Made by a program: the position numbers and the translations under genes. From Alentia gelatinosa (Eukaryota; Annelida; Polychaeta; Phyllodocida; Polynoidae): a DNA stretch of 64,000 nucleotides. This document shows positions 51,311 to 62,318 of the stretch, piece after piece. The stretch covers positions 71,187,152 through 71,251,151 of the forward strand of contig OX465583.1 in the NCBI GenBank assembly GCA_950022655.1, in the 5' to 3' direction. A model generated the notes under the pieces. It did not search any database, was not told the DNA's origin, and saw only the letters and a list, made by a program, of their open reading frames with translations. The stretch's first letter is position 1. Each line of letters starts with the position of its first letter.

Positions 51311-52255
51311 GATTCTCGATCCAGTTCTATATAATTATCAATTCGTGGGGCTCAAAACCTTAGCTTAAATGGATTTGATCTTCTCGTTGATATATTTCTT
51401 TTTTTCATATGTTATCCACCGTTTATTGGAGGCCCGGCAATAACAATGGTAACTGAATGTTTATTGTGGCACCTGATATATTACTTACAACCTTCGTTGT
51501 GAAACCGGAGAAAACAACGGAAATTCTCCATTTCAAGAACAGGAAGGATACAAGTAACAAACTCAGCTCTAGACCCTGGTCCTACTCCGGAACAAAAGGC
51601 TATGTTTGTGTATCCTCTCCCTACGTGTCTGTCCCAATAATCCCACACCGTTTACACAAACTTCTTTATATCCAGAGCCACCGATCGCCTTGTTTATGTA
51701 TCATAAACATAATAGGTCAGATAAAAAATAAGAAAACCAGGGTGGGGGGCTTCTTAGTATTGTAGACTGCCTGTATTGCATTGCCTCTGAACCTACCACA
51801 CCCTCTAAAGCTTCCACCCCCTCTGGGCACCATAAGAAACTACTATATATCTAGCTGACCTTCCCCTGACTGTGTTTATGATATTGTACACTTGTTTTCA
51901 GTTGTGTTTTTTTACCTGGTGGTTAGGGTCATTGGTGTAGAAGTGGCGGGTACATGAGTCATATCAATGTAGACTTGATACTCGGGGGGTGGGGTGGAGG
52001 AGTATGGGAGGTGGGAGGCCATGTCATCAGTGGGTGGGACGGGAATGACAGCTCCAGGGTTAAAGTGACGAGAAACTGACACAGCTTGACACCAACTGGT
52101 GTCGGCGATTCCGATCTCTGAGATGAAACTTGGGATATTTTACTGGAAGAAAACAAAATAAGAACCCTTCACTACAGGCTACCTAGACTTGCTTAAGTCT
52201 TGGATCATGGACATACATGTAATAAAAAAATATAACTCCTTTGCATTATTTTGAC
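51311..52255. other. unassigned stretch
   Basis: A 102-codon frame at 51457-51765 (+) lies outside repeats but shows no recognisable domain. No gene called. Confidence 0.35.
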
Positions 52256-52257
52256 TT

Positions 52258-52540
52258 CCCCTGACGCTTAAAGTGGGAATCAAACGGAGGTACTCGTGTA
52301 CTTAAGATTCTGCGATACGTGCGATTCTGTTCCTTTTTAGGGGTAAATGTCGCCAACAAAAGCATGGGAAAAACATGTCTTAGGGAAATGGAAGCCTACA
52401 ATTTAGACAAACAGATTGTCTTCGAGTACAGAATCTCAGCAGGATTTGTCTCAGATTCATGTGAGGTACATGAATCTCAGTGTGTGAATTCCACTCAAAA
52501 TCCAAATTGCTTGAGACTACATTTGTATGTACTATGGCAG
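52258..52540. repeat. family P repeat
   Basis: 'cgattctgttcctttttagg', 'ggtaaatgtcgccaacaa' and 'gaatctcagcaggatttgtc'. Inverse of parts of 53900-54410. Confidence 0.65.
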
Positions 52541-52556
52541 GGACTGAAGCCAGTAT

Positions 52557-52975
52557 CCCAGTGAGGAGGGGTGGGGTAGGTGGAGGGTTAGGTATAGGAG
52601 ACAGGGACTGAAGCCAGTCTAGGGAGTGTTGGAGTAGGTGGAGGGGTAGGCATAGGAGACAGGGACTGAAGCCAGTCTAGGGAGGGGTGGGGTAGGTGGA
52701 GGGTTAGGTATAGGAGACAGGGACTGAAGCCAGTCTAGGGAGGGGTGGGGTAGGTGGAGGGTTAGGCATAGGACACAGGGACTGAAGCCAGTCTAGGGAG
52801 GGGTGGGGTAGGTGGAGGGTTAGGTATAGGAGACAGGGACTGAAGCCAGTCTAGGGAGGGGTGGGGTAGGTGGAGGGTTAGGCATAGGACACAGGGACTG
52901 AAGCCAGTCTAGGGAGGGGTGGGGTAGATGCAGGGTTAGGCATAGGAGACAGGGACTGAAGCCAGTCTACGGCCA
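52557..52975. repeat. 58-bp tandem repeat, about 7 copies
   Basis: Unit 'gggaggggtggggtaggtgg' plus 'agggttaggtataggagaca' and 'gggactgaagccagtcta'. Two alternating variants (GTATAGGAGA and GCATAGGACA) appear. Confidence 0.9.
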
Positions 52976-53396
52976 CCCTACTAGAGGGATGATACATACT
53001 CTGCTGTCAACTACATACATACACCTCAGAGTTGAATTGGATGACTATTTTCTGGGTGGTCAACCACAGTAGGTTGTACGTTAGTGGTGGTTCCTAATCA
53101 AATACACGACTCTCACTGCTTTGAGGTTGTTTATAGTAATTGGAAAATATTCGCACCTGTTCCTTCTCCTTGATGTAGATAAGAAAATCTACCCATAGCA
53201 ATAAAAAAAGAGGAATATAAATACATCAAATAAATATCACGTCGTTCCTCTTCTTCATTCAGTACTTTCCCAAAATGAAATATTGTCATCACATGTTATA
53301 ATTCATATGGGCTGTGCTGCATCTTTCTGACGCATTTCCGACACATTTTCGGCAAGTCCTGATGGATTCAGAACCGTCTGTAAAGCGACAGATCCA
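52976..53396. other. unassigned stretch
   Basis: No feature supported. Confidence 0.35.
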
Positions 53397-53397
53397 C

Positions 53398-53662
53398 TGA
53401 TGCGGCGTTTCCACCTGCCAACGAAAATGACGCTTGGTTGTAAACTGCAGTCCGCCACCGATTAATTCAATGTGGGTTGATTTCGTCAGTGGGTGCAAAG
53501 ATTGGTCGGTGGTGCCATATTACATAACGAGGGAAAGACAAATCCTTGACCATTTCCATTTCCACCTGACGATTATTTCATGGAATGTCTCGCATAATTA
53601 GTCAGCAATGCGAAATGTCATAATCGGAGGTCATAATCAGCTGGTTGAAACACTACGTAAGA
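53398..53662. mobile_element. family F element
   Basis: Ends 'tgcggcgtttccacctgcca' and 'cagctggttgaaacac', inverted. Interior 'gtccgccaccgattaattca', 'ggtcggtggtgccatatt' and 'gcgaaatgtcataatcgg'. Confidence 0.75.
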
Positions 53663-53898
53663 TGAATCTCTTGCGAATTGGCGTTTGCACATGTTCGTCT
53701 TCAGTTCTCCAGATGCCATGAGCGGTCGCAGCAAAAATCACTTTCGTGGATCAGGCGTTGGCTTGGTAGTCGCATGTCTCATGCAAAGTCTCATGTGACT
53801 AACATGTGACACTATTGAACCCTTTTGATATTGCCGTTTGTGTTTCTCCCGTCGTTTTTAGTACCAGAGGTTGTGACATGGGATCTCATGTGAATTTA
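53663..53898. other. unassigned stretch
   Basis: No feature supported. Confidence 0.35.
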
Positions 53899-53899
53899 G

Positions 53900-54412
53900 T
53901 CCCCTGAAGTGGGATTCACATGATGGGATTCCTGTACCTCACAGAGGGTTTGACTGAGACAAATCCTGCTGAGATTCTGTACCTTGTAAAGTGGGATTCA
54001 CACGGTGGGATTCATGTACCTCACAGAGGTTCTCTACTCGAACACAATCTTTTCCTCTAAATTGTAGGGTTCCATTTCCCTGAGGCTTGTTTTTCCCCCG
54101 CAATTGTTGGCGACATTTACCCCTAAAAAGGAGCAGAATCTCATGAGATTTCAAACCCTGTGAGGTACATGAATCCCACCGTGTGAATTCCAATTTAGTG
54201 GATCTGGTGCTTGAAGTGGGATTCACATGGTGGGATCCATGTACCTCACAAAGTGTTTGTCTGAGACAAATAATGTAGAGATTCGGTACTGGAACACGAT
54301 CTCCTTGTCTGAATTGTATGGTTCCATTTTGCTGAGACAAGTGTTTTTCCTTGGAATTGTCGGCGATAATCAACCTTAACAAGGAACAGAATCATATGAG
54401 ATTTTGACTTTA
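53900..54412. repeat. family P repeat, two internal units
   Basis: Two units of roughly 230 bp, each with 'gtgggattcacac'-like start, 'catgtacctcacaga', 'aatcctgctgagattctgta' and 'gttccatttccctgaggctt'. They share 'gcgacatttacccctaaaaa' with 52335 in inverse. Confidence 0.7.
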
Positions 54413-55013
54413 AACAGGTTTAGAATTGAGAGAGGCATTTTGATGAGAGAAGTGTACTTTACGCATTCTCCCCTGGTCTGTGAGTCTCAGTGGTCCTATA
54501 TTACACCTATTCACATGGGGAAGTACCCTGTGTTGGCGACTGTGTACCCTGTATACCATGTGTAGGGGTGAGACATGTACCTGGTAAGTCTTCCCATATG
54601 AATTGAATCCGCCATGGTTTCCTGAGACTGTAGATCACCCCAATCTGTAAAGCTTTGTACCCAGCAGGAAATAGTCGGCGACTGGTGAAAAGGTGTGAAG
54701 TACACCAGTCTCAGGTCCATTTGTCTCCACGTGTGAATCCCAGTTTTGTGTGGATGTGGTGAAATCTAGAAGCTGACCACAAGATCTCACCAGACTTTCC
54801 CCACTCATGTTCTCAATACTCCTCTCGTGTGGAGGTGTGTATATATAGTGGGAGGCGGAATGACCAATTTCCACTCAAGTATGCATTTTCCAGGTGTCTA
54901 AGTACATCTCTCACAGCATGTATGATATGCCTAGAGACTGGAATGTCCAAATGACTTTAACACGGAGAGAATCACGGATTCCGCAATTGCATCTTCTCAC
55001 GGGGTCTGTCCCA
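54413..55013. other. P-like and unassigned sequence
   Basis: Contains 'tgtaggggtgagacatgtac' and 'acacgtgtgaatcccag'-like motifs reminiscent of P. Boundaries are unclear and no gene is supported. Confidence 0.35.
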
Positions 55014-55014
55014 T

Positions 55015-55130
55015 TATCTCACACCTGGTATTTTTGTCCCATAGATTTAACATTGGGAACTCGTTCTCCACGCCCCTATGAGTATTGCAGTCTGTTCTCC
55101 ATGATCTATATCCTGTGCGTTGTCTATTGG
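55015..55130 (+). repeat. HT-A fragment
   Basis: TATCTCACACCTGGTATTTT, 'attgggaactcgttctccac' and 'gtattgcagtctgttctcc', cut before the junction by a family H piece. Confidence 0.8.
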
Positions 55131-55335
55131 GTATATCAATATAGGGACAATTCTTTTTCCTCTGCAGCAGAAAAGGGCTATTTTCCCACATATGATATCC
55201 TTGAAGCACTATACCATGGATTTGAAATCTGTATGTATACAGTGGTTATGGTATCTGAAAATTTTTAAACCATTTGTAGTGGTTTACTGTGGCGCCATAC
55301 ATTCTCACTGTCTATGCTGGATAATAAAGTGTTTG
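55131..55335 (+). repeat. family H body fragment
   Basis: 'gggacaattctttttcctct', 'gaaaagggctattttcccac', 'tatggtatctgaaaattttt' and the end 'tctatgctggataataaagt'. The hairpin module is absent. Confidence 0.65.
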
Positions 55336-55500
55336 ATAGAATGGTGTAAGAATTGAGTATCAATAAGGGAGTGCCACGAGGCAATGTGTGATATTATGTA
55401 TTATTATATACCTGTGGTAGTATATCCTATACATACGGCCCGCTCCTACCCATGTCGTATTTATATCCGTACGACACCTAGGTGACGTACGGGGTATGTA
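55336..55500. other. unassigned stretch
   Basis: No feature supported. Confidence 0.35.
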
Positions 55501-55501
55501 T

Positions 55502-55742
55502 GTGGCGTACAGGGCATGTATAGCGGCGAAATCTAAAAACTCACCCAGAAGCAAGGTTAAAAATTGGATATTTTGAGGTATATAATAATAGAGAAACAGG
55601 CTGACTGTCTCCATACGGATAAAATACTTGGTAAAATCGTCGATCAGATGAACCTCTGCCTTCGGCATCGGTTCATCTGATGGCCGATTTTACCGCGTAT
55701 TTAATCCGTACGGAGACAGTAAGCCTGTTTCTCTATAGTAAA
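55502..55742 (+). mobile_element. family G-like body with a different hairpin
   Basis: 'gaggtatataataatagaga' matches the G body. The hairpin has arms 'aggctgactgtctccatacg' and 'cgtacggagacagtaagcct', inner 'gatcagatgaacctctgcct' and GGTTCATCTGATGG. The arms are unrelated to those of G copies 1 and 2. Confidence 0.7.
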
Positions 55743-55940
55743 CCAAAATGAATGTCATATCATCGGTGGAAATGGATCGAATGCGGTTCAGATTTTATCT
55801 CATCCCTATCACTCACTAACTGTCAAAGATTTGTGACATTCTCCATATATAAGTATTCATCTACGATACTCCATGGGCGTTGAGTACGAGTCTCCAATAT
55901 TTAATCTATGTAGTAAAATACCAGGGGATGAGATAAACCG
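55743..55940 (+). mobile_element. HT-C bordered segment
   Basis: Junction CGGTTCAGATTTTATCTCAT at 55791, 'catgggcgttgagtacgagt', and the end ATACCAGGGGATGAGATAAA at 55918. Hairpin mostly absent. Confidence 0.75.
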
Positions 55941-56785
55941 CAAGCCGGCTGTAGATTTCCCTGTTTACTGCTCTGGTAATTCTCCACCAGAGCAGACCTG
56001 AGTCTGTCTCAGATAATTAGTCTATTTTGATAGGATCAGAGCTAAAAATAGCCTGCATCTCTGGGATGAGGTTTGTTTACATTGCTGGGATCCAATCAGC
56101 ACCCTCCGGGCAGTGATCCTATCGCCAATACTCCCCCCACAGTGAGGGTAAACGTTGTACCTCGTGGTGAGGGTGTGGTCTAACGCACTGCGGTCCAGAA
56201 GGGGTTAGATACTTCTCAGGAGCATTAGCAGGGTGCGATAGGCCTGTCCTGTCTGGTCCTTCTGTTGTTATAATGATAAGCTAATAGGTCTCACTCTCAG
56301 ATGGAGGGTGCCTCTATTTCTGATGCAGACAGAGCTCAACGTATGCTGGTATCTACGGATAACATTTTCTTTTGGGATAAATTTATTGAAGATAATTCAC
56401 AATATATTTGTGGTCCTGCATTATCACAGCACAAAAACACCAGTTTATTCATATATATGCCATTGTGTAGGTGCATGTATCGGCTGTATATTGACACGTT
56501 TTCTCTTCTATATGTCAGCATAAAAAAAATAAAAAGATTCAGGGTTCAAAATGGTTGTCTGTATCGTCCGCAACGGAAAAAGTTACACTCACATAATGGC
56601 TGTATTTGCCACAAATGAAGAGAAATATTGTGTGCGGGACATGTATATGCGGGTCGTATACATTTTACACATCTATTGATGAGGCGTATGTATATATACA
56701 CAACAGAAAATAGGACTACCTTGTATACGCAAATTCATACCTATATACACATGTATAAACTGGTGGTTTTCGCGCAGTGCATGCT
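55941..56785. other. unassigned stretch
   Basis: GC-moderate then AT-rich. Overlapping frames of up to 105 codons (56301-56618 +) have no recognisable domain. Confidence 0.35.
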
Positions 56786-56787
56786 TT

Positions 56788-57012
56788 CTTTTTTTGTTGT
56801 TTGGGTAGTTTAACATCCAAATTGTTCAATTAGACTTACTTTGGGTGTGACTGAATCTATGAGATGAATTTAGTTAGAAATCTCACCCTTACACATTTAC
56901 CAAGGTGAGAGTTCTTTTACTCCCCACACCACATAGACATGGTATGAGAGGATTGGCCTTTGATATAGCAGTAAATCTACCACTGCTGGGGTTGATGGGG
57001 AAAAGTGGCTGT
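56788..57012 (-). mobile_element. SINE lacking its tRNA head
   Basis: Tail 'tttgggtagtttaacatcca', body 'cccacaccacatagacatgg' and 'ggcctttgatatagcagtaa' as at 187-420. It ends before the tRNA-like part. Confidence 0.8.
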
Positions 57013-57078
57013 GTCGTAGTGTGTCGGGACACTTGTTGTAGTGTGTTGGGAGCTCAATGGCCTTCTAGTGTCTTCCTG
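57013..57078. other. unassigned
   Basis: Short spacer with 'tgtcgtagtgtgtcgggaca' type repeats. Confidence 0.3.
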
Positions 57079-57302
57079 GGCCCGTTTGATAATCAAAGAT
57101 CGTATATGAAGACCCTTTTCTGTACCTCTTACAAGGGTTATCGTTTATAATATCTAAGTTGGTTCAGTAAGACACTCTTAGTCCTCCATTAGGTCATCCC
57201 AGAGTGTTGAGTAAAGTTAACCCACATCGTCCCTTGGTTTAGAACTATGGCATACAGAAAAGGGTCTACTTGTACGATCCTAGATTATTAAACGGGCCCT
57301 GG
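57079..57302. mobile_element. family Q element
   Basis: CTGGGCCCGTTTGATAATCA and GATTATTAAACGGGCCCTGG ends. Inner 'gaagacccttttctgta' against 'acagaaaagggtctacttg'. In inverse orientation to 13903. Confidence 0.8.
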
Positions 57303-57734
57303 ACAGTGGAATCAGTCCTACTTATAATTGGGGTTGAGGAAATTAAATCCGGACGAGCGACAACTTGTGCAAATGATTCAAGAGAAGACACTAACCACTT
57401 CAGGAAGCACATTATTGTCTAACATGACGTTCATCATTTTTGTCACCAAATCTCAGTGCTCTATGAATAGAATGAAGACAGATGAGGGGGATCTGGTAAT
57501 ATTAGGACTTGCCTCTTTTGTCTGTCACGAAACCAGTCAAAAAGGGACAATATTTTTTCTTGTAGTTCCAACACTGATCCACTAACATACATTGCATGTT
57601 GAGGGTCACATGCAAAGTCCATGTAAAGTGCGGTATCGTGTGCTGGAGTGATCTTACTTTGTAGTAAGTGTATCTTATTACCGAGTCTCAGATCAGAAAC
57701 ATGCAACCGCTGGCATCCTCCCCAGGCACGCAGG
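57303..57734. other. unassigned stretch with overlapping open frames
   Basis: Open frames lie on both strands, 57328-57585 (+) and 57461-57706 (-), each 80-85 codons. Neither shows a domain I recognise. It might be a decayed coding fragment of a mobile element, but nothing in the sequence decides it. Confidence 0.3.
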
Positions 57735-57812
57735 GTGCACCCCTCTCATAAGATCTCACACTCTCTAAGTCGTATTCTGTACTCTAACTACGCTCTATGG
57801 GAGAAGAATTCT
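57735..57812. repeat. family K left-end fragment
   Basis: GTGCACCCCTCTCATAAGAT, 'cactctctaagtcgtattct' and 'tatgggagaagaattctt', broken at the palindrome's inner part. Confidence 0.8.
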
Positions 57813-58328
57813 TTTCGTATGCGCCAGAATTTGCTACCCGGAGCACAGGCCTATATATCTGTATGCTCCGGGTAGGTCCATACAAAATCATACAGGTTTA
57901 CTATGGACAGTTTGTAAATGTAATAGGTGGATGATATAACATATCGCTATGCGTCAACTCGTTTAAAAGCTATGTGATACTCGCTTGGTTGTCGCCTAGT
58001 TCATATCACACTGCATCAAACTCGTGGAGAATGATGCCTTTGACCAAAACTTGTCAACTTTTTCATACACACTTTCTTTTTGTATGCATCAGAGCTACAA
58101 CATATCCGTATGCTCCGGGTATGTCCATGGAGTTCCCATAGGTTTACTTTGGACACCTTGTATCAGGTGGACAATAAAACTGCATGCAATGCTCCCAACT
58201 TGGTAATTTACTTGACTTTGAGCAGAACTTGTTGGTTTTTTAGTCTTCCACAGACGTCTATATTGAAACTAAAAGCTGATTATTCTGACTTCCGCACAGT
58301 GTTGATGATTTCAGTCAGGCGGGACATG
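57813..58328 (+). repeat. J repeats with HT-A hairpin half
   Basis: A J body start (57820-57935, 'gtatgctccgggtaggtcca') is followed by an HT-A hairpin half (57955-58050) and a full J body (58070-58325) matching 3590-3885, including 'gatttcagtcaggcgg'. Confidence 0.75.
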
Positions 58329-58360
58329 CGAGTTGCTGAACGATGTTTCACCACGCGAGG

Positions 58361-58661
58361 GTGCACCCCTCTCATAAAATCTCACACTCTCTAAGTTGTA
58401 TTTCTATGAGAGAAGAATTCTTAACGAACTAGGCTTAGAGCCTTGAGAATCCACTCGCCTGCCTCCCACGCTAAAGATGTATATTCAATGGAACCCAAAG
58501 ATTCCTATAATCTCGATGATGCCACCTAGCAGGAATACTGTGGGTCAGTGGATTCCCAGGGCTCTAAGCCTAGTTTGTTAAGAATTCTTCTCCCATAGAG
58601 CGCAGTTAAAACCTTGTACAGATTATGACCCAGAGAGTGTGAGATCTTATGAGAGGGGTGC
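58361..58661. mobile_element. family K element, complete
   Basis: GTGCACCCCTCTCATAAAAT and GATCTTATGAGAGGGGTGC ends. Inner 'ttcttaacgaactaggctta' pairs with 'taagcctagtttgttaagaa'. Confidence 0.85.
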
Positions 58662-59001
58662 CACTCTTACCGTCTCAGCAATCGTCTTAAGATTCTCCTG
58701 AAATAAGACCAACCGGAAATAGGTCTCCCAGTGGCAACCGGATAGCCAGATGCACTCTGGGACGCCATGCCGAGCTTCCCGCCAAGCCCGCCAGGTAGCG
58801 CTAGCTGTTCTCCCAGCAGCCAGCTCGTTCCATGTTCACATGACCATTTGACAAGCATCGCGTGTGATTCTAGATTTCACGCTATTTTCGTGAGGAGAAT
58901 ATTATATGAGGCTTATCTTGCGTTTACTTTCTTCATCGCTGTTGTTTAGGTTCTTTGTGTCATATGGTTTCGAGCTGTTTGACTGACGCCCTGTCCTGCA
59001 C
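58662..59001. other. unassigned stretch
   Basis: No feature supported. Confidence 0.35.
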
Positions 59002-59422
59002 TTAAAGACAAATGCGGGTAGGTATCGCAGTGCCCCCTGTTTAGACACTGGGGCTGCCATCTGGTTTCATGAAGATATAGACACCAATACCTTCCTAGAT
59101 GGCCTTCCCATAGAAATTAGCATGGAGACATATTATTTTTTTAGCATTTCCCATTCGTACATGTCCCAACTATCATAATCCAGAATTATTTGAAGATAGC
59201 ATCAGTGTCATTTAGCAACAAAGTCAAAATATTGCAGTTTCCCATAGACAACAATAGTTAAGCACTTACATTTTCAGATGGCCTTCCAATAGAAGTTAGC
59301 ATGGTGACATGCCAATTATTTTTCATTTCCTATTTGCTGTATATGGAACTTATATTATCCAGAGCTATTTGCAAAAATCAATCGAATTTAGTAATCACCC
59401 AACTACCAGCAATTGTCTTTAA
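59002..59422 (-). mobile_element. family L element, inverse, complete
   Basis: TTAAAGACAAATGCGGGTAG at the left, CCAGCAATTGTCTTTAA at the right. TTAA is present on both sides. Two 'agatggccttcccatagaa'-type units inside. Confidence 0.85.
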
Positions 59423-59429
59423 CATAGAC

Positions 59430-59610
59430 TGGCCGCCACCTCTGTCTCCGACTTAGAGGTTGGTCAGGTCCGATCGCTTTCTGGTCAGAGAGCTCAATAC
59501 AAATATCTCGAAGCAGAGTACACTTTGGGAACATCATGGAATACAAATTATGAATACCTACTACAAAGCATTATTAGTTTAGCTAATTAATGACAAAGTC
59601 TAACTTCATG
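59430..59610. repeat. uninterrupted paralogue of 30945-31535
   Basis: 'actggccgccacctctgtct', 'ccgacttagaggttggtcag' and 'tatctcgaagcagagta'. Contains the single TTA (59452-59454) where family D is inserted in the other copy. Confidence 0.8.
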
Positions 59611-59973
59611 TTGACTGGGTGTAAGTGGGTTACAGAAAAAATTATGAAATGTAACCCAAACCTTTTAACTGTTATTCATTTATAACTGCACCCTCACTCA
59701 TCAATGGTGAAGATACTATTTGGTCCTAGTCTATCGATGGTGGGGCTCTACCTAGCTCCTTGCTACTTTTCTCTGGTGAGTGTTGGAGGTGGGATGTGGG
59801 CGTGGAAGCCTTGTGCCTTACACAATGTCTGTTTATAGAAGAGTGAACAGGCCCAGAGCTGATGAGTGGTAATGTAATCATTGTTTCAACGTCTGTGTTG
59901 TTTTATGGGCCTAGAACAAGTGTTTTAAGTGTAAACCTGAGATCCTTTCGTGGTTTGCTGAACGGTTGTTCCC
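59611..59973. other. unassigned stretch
   Basis: No feature supported. Confidence 0.35.
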
Positions 59974-59975
59974 TT

Positions 59976-60252
59976 TAAGCCCAATGCCCATCTACCGATT
60001 CAGGGTTGAACGATTAGTTCCCAAATCGTATAGGAGTGGGAGAACTTGTCGCAGGCAAATTACCTAACCCAATCAAGCACCATTTACCAGCGTTCCATTG
60101 TCAGCGACTAGAGTTATCTACATGTTGATAACCTTTTTCCACCGATTTTGGAACAAGGAAACCACAACTTGTCGGCAACAAAAGGACATCTGAAGGAGGT
60201 GGTTCACTAATCGGTGGGTCACCCTTGCCTAGCTGTCCTACACCTACCGAAT
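59976..60252 (+). mobile_element. family D element, truncated on the right
   Basis: TTA, then AGCCCAATGCCCATCTACCG. 'gaacttgtcgcaggcaaatt', 'gagttatctacatgttgata' and 'cctagctgtcctacacctac' before it breaks off. Confidence 0.8.
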
Positions 60253-60289
60253 TATAAGTTTGAATGGCCGGAGTTTAACTTCAGTCTGT

Positions 60290-60545
60290 GTCACATGCTG
60301 CCGTTATATGTATATGCCTTTATATGTATATATACTTCAAATTTTGTTATGGATAACATGCCTAACTGTTTTCTATTTCTTTTGTTTGCAGGTAAGCTGT
60401 TATTTCTCCTACTAAGTGTCAAACTTCTCCTTAGGTAAGTACGGATAGGAATTTTAACACCGTTGGTTGTTTTCCACAAACGAGGGTCAACAATAGTAGT
60501 TCTATGCGGCGTTTTCACCTACTGACGAAAACCCCACCGATAATA
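60290..60545. repeat. second copy of the splice-signal repeat
   Basis: Matches 21228-21400: 'tgttttctatttcttttgtt' followed by TGCAG, 43 bp (60392-60434), GTAAGTACGG, 'gttggttgttttccacaaac'. Followed by a family F end 'tgcggcgttttcacctactg'. Confidence 0.7.
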
Positions 60546-60716
60546 TTCACGTTATACAAAAATCACTATTGCCAAAACCTGCTAAAAGCTGATAAAAATA
60601 CCTTTTGTCGGGTACCTTTTGTCGGGTAAGTGCCAGCATCGAATGGGCCTCTCTATCAGCATGATTGGAAGACGCCGGGTGAAGTTAAAATCTGGCCTGT
60701 CTGGTGGAACACACTC
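60546..60716. other. unassigned; flank weakly like 29840
   Basis: 'ccttttgtcgggta' is duplicated at 60602 and 60614. Otherwise see 29758. Confidence 0.4.
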
Positions 60717-61432
60717 TTAACCCTTTAAGGTCGGCCACCTGTGGCAGAACTACATGTGTCTACTAGTGTATGTGTATACTTCTAGGGACGGATGCATTGT
60801 CCTCGAAGGTATCGAAGAATTTGAATATTCATATATATGTGATATAATATGTCATATTCAATCATTTCTATTATCTTTAAATAAGACGAGAGGCGCAACG
60901 GCAGTTTAGACAATTTATTCAATGTGAGACTTGACATGTAGTATAACATGGTATACTTTAGGAACATGTGGTATAACGAGGTATATTTTATACCTGGAAG
61001 AACAGGAGGTAAGAAAACGTGTCCAGATATTAGGCTGGAGGAACGACAGTCAATGAAAAAGTTTGGTGTGGGTGGGCGGGTCAAAGATCCTTTCAAGTCC
61101 TGCGGCGCATATGGCAGCATGACGTCATAAGCACACGTCATGGATGTTGGTTCCTGGTCATGCCGAGAGGTGGTGCCACGTGCTTTACCCGGTTTTGCCG
61201 CCGCGCCCTCGCTGACTTATATACTCGTCCTAAATAATTATCATTTTAGACCTACATTCTGTGCAAATTTCAAGTTTATTGACAAATTATTTCCATTTGA
61301 TAAAAAAATTAATTAGTATAAAGCAAATGATGCCTTAAGGCACCATCCGTCCCCTGCTGGATGGTACCTTAAGGCATCATCCGCCCTGGGCCGGTTAATG
61401 CCATAAGACATTATTCACCCTTAAAGGGTTAA
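60717..61432. mobile_element. 716-bp element with TTAACCCTTTAAGG ends
   Basis: TTAACCCTTTAAGG at the left and the inverse CCTTAAAGGGTTAA-type end at the right (ACCCTTAAAGGGTTAA) give a TIR of about 15 bp including the TTAA. This fits a piggyBac-like non-autonomous element. Near the right end are 'gatgccttaaggcaccatcc' and 'ggtaccttaaggcatcatcc' palindromes. No transposase frame. Confidence 0.65.
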
Positions 61433-61869
61433 GTGGAGAACTCCAGACAGACACACAGACCAAGCAGAAGCCCATTGTGGTCGAGGGCTCCGCTATGGGT
61501 TAGGTCAACATCACCGAAAGCATGCGATCCAAAAAAGTATCCTCATCAGAAGGAATCCCTACCAAACCCAAATAGAAACCCCGCCCCGGTGCTGAAGGCG
61601 AAACACGGGCAGGTCCTGCGGGGCTTTAACTATGGGGCGCCGTTCTGGACATTATCTCTAATAAAAAACCGTCATTGGTTTAACATGGGCAAATATGACG
61701 TGGCGTGCCATGACATGAAGTAAAATTAATGTACCTAGAGAAATATAAAAGTTGACCAATCAGCTGTGTAAATAGTTCCGGCTGCAGAGCAGAAATTCTG
61801 ACAGCTGTCAAACATCGACGGAATCGAGTCGGACTTGCCTAATATCATAAAGTCAAAGAGATAAATACG
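61433..61869. other. unassigned stretch
   Basis: A 96-codon frame at 61433-61723 (+) has no recognisable domain. Confidence 0.35.
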
Positions 61870-62020
61870 AAACCGAACTTGTCAGTGTCTATGCCATTCT
61901 GGTCAGGTCTGTTCCTCACTACGCTCAGCTAACGCTATGTGTAGAAATACACGACCTTCCTGTCGTGGCATAAACACTAACAAGTCTAACTCTCTTTCGG
62001 TTTCTACTAATTGTTATTTT
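61870..62020. repeat. hairpin repeat, uninterrupted paralogue of the 9086-9610 site
   Basis: 'gttcctcactacgctcagct', 'aatacacgaccttcctgtcg', 'ggcataaacactaacaagtc', then TAACTCTCTTTCGGTTTCTA. The single TAA at 61987-61989 marks the place where element M sits in the other copy. Arms 'cgaacttgtcagtgtc' and 'actaacaagtc' form the hairpin. Confidence 0.85.
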
Positions 62021-62124
62021 GTCTATATTCCTTCCACGGAATCAGTCTGGAACTCATTCCGTGCAACGAAATCACATATAAATAGGTCTACTATAAATTC
62101 GTCCTACAAAATGGGTCTTTATTT

Positions 62125-62318
62125 CAGTAAAGGACTTCAACAAAATCACAATTCATTTTGTGAAAGTCAATTTTGCAAAAATGTCATTTCGAGAAAATCA
62201 TTTTGTAGACACGTCATTTCGTGAAAGTCACTCTGTATACAAATTCATTTCATGAAAGTCACTTCGTGGACAAAGTTATTTTGTGAAAGTCGATTCGTGA
62301 AAAAAAAATTTGTGGACA
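62125..62318. repeat. degenerate inverted edge of the 30-bp array
   Basis: Several 'tttgtgaaagtca' and 'tcatttcgtgaaagtca' motifs run in the opposite orientation to 'tgactttcacaca' in the array that follows. Confidence 0.6.

Noticed and set aside
60717..60720. Empty-site pair between 29840 and the 60717 element
   Set aside because: The left flanks are similar but the right flanks are not, so the two loci do not form a valid occupied/empty comparison.
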